Notes under the pieces: model-generated
What the model was told of the DNA's origin: nothing
Database searches by the model: none
What the model saw: the letters and a program-made list of their open reading frames with translations, nothing else
Program-made: the position numbers and the translations under genes
Source: an uncultured delta proteobacterium
GTDB taxonomy: Bacteria; Myxococcota_A; Polyangia; Polyangiales; Polyangiaceae
Direction of reading: 5' to 3'
Length of the DNA stretch: 7,713 nucleotides
Assembly: GCA_903893335.1 (NCBI GenBank)
Contig: CAITLX010000623.1
Coordinates: 1 to 7,713, forward strand
Shown here: positions 6,112 through 7,713 of the stretch, piece by piece
Position numbering within the stretch: the first letter of the stretch is position 1
Layout of the letters: the number at the start of each line of letters is the position of its first letter

Positions 6112-7140
6112 ATGGTGACGGTGGTCATTCCTTGTCTCGACGAGGAGGCGACCATCGCCGCGTGCCTGCGCTCGGTGCAGGCGCAGACCTACCCGCGCGA
6201 TCGGCTCGAGGTGCTCATCGCCGACGGCGGGAGCCGCGACGGCACGCGCGAGGCCATCGCCGCGGTGGCCGCCGAGGTCCCGGCGCTGGCCGTGCAGATC
6301 ATCGACAACCCCGAGCGATTGCAGGCCCCCGGGTGCAACCGCGCGATCGCGCGCGCGCGCGGCGACGTCATCGTGCGCATGGACGCCCACGCGCACTACG
6401 CCGCCGACTACGTCGAGCGCTGCGTCGAGGCGCTCGAGCAGACGGGCGCCGACAACGTGGGCGGCGCGCAGCGCGCCGCGCACCGCACCTTCTTCCAGCG
6501 CACGCTCGCCGCCGCGCTCGAGAGCCCGCTGGCCGTCGGCGGCGCGGCCTACCGCCACACCGACCGCGAGGGCTGGGTCGACACCGTGTGGCTCGGCGCC
6601 TTCCGGCGGAGCGTGTTCGAGACCGTGGGGCTGTTCGACCCGCGCGCGGCCACCAACGAGGACGCCGAGCTCAACCTGCGCATCGCGCACGCGGGGGGGC
6701 GCGTGTGGCTCTCGCCGCGCATCGTCGCGTACTACTACCCGCGCGACTCGATCGGCGCGCTCGCGCGGCAGTACCTGCGCTACGGCGTGGGGCGCGCGCG
6801 CACGACGCTCAAGCACCGTCGCCTGCAGACGCTGCGGCCGCTCGCGCCCGCGCTGCTCGTCGCCGCCTACGCGGGGCTCGCGGCGGCGACGCCGTTCGCC
6901 CCTCCGGTGGCCGCCGGGCTCGCCGCCCTCGCGTGCGCGCACCTCGGCGGCTGCGTGGTCGAGGCCGCGCGCGTCGGGGCGCGCCACGAGCTCGTGATGG
7001 TCCCGCTGCTCGCGGCGATCTTCCCCGTCATCCACCTGGCGCACGGCACCGGCTTCGCGCTGGGGCTGGTGCGCTACGCCGTCTCGCCCGACTGGGACGT
7101 GGAGCCCGAGCGGCTCGCGCCGCGGGTCGAGGCCGCGTAG
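6112..7140 (+). CDS. GT2 glycosyltransferase, ExoA-like, with C-terminal membrane region (342 aa)
   Basis: Predicted inverting, nucleotide-sugar-dependent glycosyltransferase acting at the cytoplasmic face of the inner membrane; ExoA-type enzymes add a sugar to the lipid-linked repeat unit of succinoglycan. The GT-A fold begins at once with VTVVIPCLDEEATI (2-15), the nucleotide-binding DGGSRDG (38-44) follows, and MDAHAHY (90-96) carries the DxD-equivalent D91. TGADNVGG (111-118), SPLAVGGAAYR (138-148) and VDTVWLGAFRR (156-166) are blocks I associate with the ExoA group. TNEDAELNLR (181-190) holds the catalytic acidic residues and QYLRYG (220-225) is the Q-x-x-R/W-type block. Two or three hydrophobic segments (about 245-280 and 297-322) end the protein, usual for membrane-bound GT2 enzymes. 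The ATG at 6112 is supported by the Shine-Dalgarno at 6098-6105 and by the domain beginning at residue 2. It is transcribed away from the GT4 gene and its last 67 bases overlap the convergent GT4 gene. Confidence 0.93.
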   Translation: MVTVVIPCLDEEATIAACLRSVQAQTYPRDRLEVLIADGGSRDGTREAIAAVAAEVPALAVQIIDNPERLQAPGCNRAIARARGDVIVRMDAHAHYAADYVERCVEALEQTGADNVGGAQRAAHRTFFQRTLAAALESPLAVGGAAYRHTDREGWVDTVWLGAFRRSVFETVGLFDPRAATNEDAELNLRIAHAGGRVWLSPRIVAYYYPRDSIGALARQYLRYGVGRARTTLKHRRLQTLRPLAPALLVAAYAGLAAATPFAPPVAAGLAALACAHLGGCVVEAARVGARHELVMVPLLAAIFPVIHLAHGTGFALGLVRYAVSPDWDVEPERLAPRVEAA

Positions 7141-7713
7141 AGCGCCTCGTACGCGTCGACCACGCGCGCGAGCGAGAAGCGCGCGGCTGCGTCGTCGCGC
7201 GCGGCACGGCCGAGCCGCTCGCGTCGCGCCGGGTCGGCGATGAGCGCACCGAGAGCGCGCCCGAGCGCCGCCTCGTCGCCCGCGGGCACGAGCAGACCCG
7301 TGATGCCCTCGCGCAGCACCGAGGGGAGGCCGCCGACGGCGGTCGCGACGACGGGCAGCCCCGCCGCCATCGCCTCGGGCACGGCGAGCGGAAGCCCCTC
7401 GGTCGTCGACGAGAGCGCGAAGAGGTCGAACGCCGACAGCAGCGCGGGCACGTCGTGGCGCGCGCCGGTGAGGTGGACGAAGGGGCGCTGGGCGGGCGCG
7501 ATCGCGCGCTCGATCGCCGCGCGCTCGGGCCCGTCGCCGACGATGGCGAGGTGCACCGAGGGGCCGAGCAGCGGGGCCATCGCGGCGACGAGGCCGACGT
7601 GGTTCTTCTCGGGGGCGAGGCGCGCGACGGTGCCGACCAGGCAGGCGTCGCCGACGCCGAGCTCGGCGCGCACCCGCGCGCGCGCCGCCGGGTCGCGGGC
7701 GAACGCGCCCACG
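7074..7713 (-). CDS. GT4 glycosyltransferase, C-terminal half (5' end outside the window)
   Basis: Only the donor-binding Rossmann domain of a GT4 (GT-B) enzyme is present, about 213 codons of an expected 370-420; the frame is still open at the window edge, and the GTG at 7712 is merely the first codon that could be called a start. Counting from that codon, VGTVARLAPEKNH (26-38) has the Arg and Lys that contact the donor phosphates, AIVGDGPER (56-64) and LTGARHDVP (81-89) follow, and EGLPLAVPE (105-113) is the E-x7-E motif with AMAAGLPVVAT (114-124) behind it. The domain ends at about DAYEALYAAS (187-196). The last 22 residues, rich in Ser, Arg, Gly and Thr, are coded by DNA antisense to the 3' end of the GT2 gene (7074-7140) and are probably a non-conserved tail. 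It resembles enzymes acting on surface polysaccharide or lipid-linked sugars; the substrate is unknown. Confidence 0.92.
   Translation of the reverse strand, partial: VGAFARDPAARARVRAELGVGDACLVGTVARLAPEKNHVGLVAAMAPLLGPSVHLAIVGDGPERAAIERAIAPAQRPFVHLTGARHDVPALLSAFDLFALSSTTEGLPLAVPEAMAAGLPVVATAVGGLPSVLREGITGLLVPAGDEAALGRALGALIADPARRERLGRAARDDAAARFSLARVVDAYEALYAASTRGASRSGSTSQSGETA

Noticed and set aside
6070..7044. 324-codon frame on the minus strand
   Set aside because: Arg/Glu/Val-rich product antisense to the GT2 gene, with no recognisable domain.

Overview
The window is a very GC-rich stretch (third codon positions almost all G or C, so long spurious open frames occur on both strands) from a bacterium that makes a surface glycan. 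GC level, a probable TTG start, tightly packed genes and the mix of sugar genes would fit a myxobacterium (Myxococcota/Polyangia) or another high-GC Gram-negative. The outer-membrane-barrel-like gene argues for an outer membrane. The taxonomic placement is inference, because no phylogenetic marker is present.

Layout. (1) Positions 2-3432, plus strand, a probable operon: an O-carbamoyltransferase of the NodU/CmcH/TobZ/SxtI family (only a few N-terminal residues missing at the window edge), a 56-residue one-helix membrane protein of the DUF5989/SxtK type, and a polytopic GT-C-type membrane glycosyltransferase whose start codon overlaps the stop of the small gene by one base. (2) Positions 3449-5972, minus strand: a GT4-like glycosyltransferase (probable TTG start) followed after 7 bases by a 410-residue predicted beta-barrel protein. 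This pair converges on the first operon with a 16-base gap. (3) A 139-base divergent intergenic region with a candidate promoter, a strong Shine-Dalgarno and nested inverted repeats. (4) Positions 6112-7140, plus strand: an ExoA-like GT2 glycosyltransferase with a C-terminal membrane region. (5) Positions 7074-7713, minus strand: the C-terminal half of a second GT4 glycosyltransferase, running off the window edge and overlapping the GT2 gene tail-to-tail by 67 bases.

How the parts may work together (inference). The GT2 and two GT4 enzymes would build a glycan on a lipid carrier at the cytoplasmic face. The GT-C enzyme would add a sugar from a polyprenyl-phosphate donor on the periplasmic side. 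The carbamoyltransferase would decorate a hydroxyl of a sugar, possibly held at the membrane by the small DUF5989 protein. The barrel protein could be an outer-membrane component of export or anchoring. No Wzx, Wzy, Wzz/PCP, OPX or ABC-transporter gene lies in the window, so the export route cannot be told.

No RNA gene, mobile element, CRISPR array or convincing intrinsic terminator was seen. No gap between genes is longer than 139 bases. The points most worth a second look are the 56-residue gene (easily missed by gene callers), its coupling to the GT-C gene, the lack of the usual SxtJ partner, and the missing signal peptide on the barrel protein.
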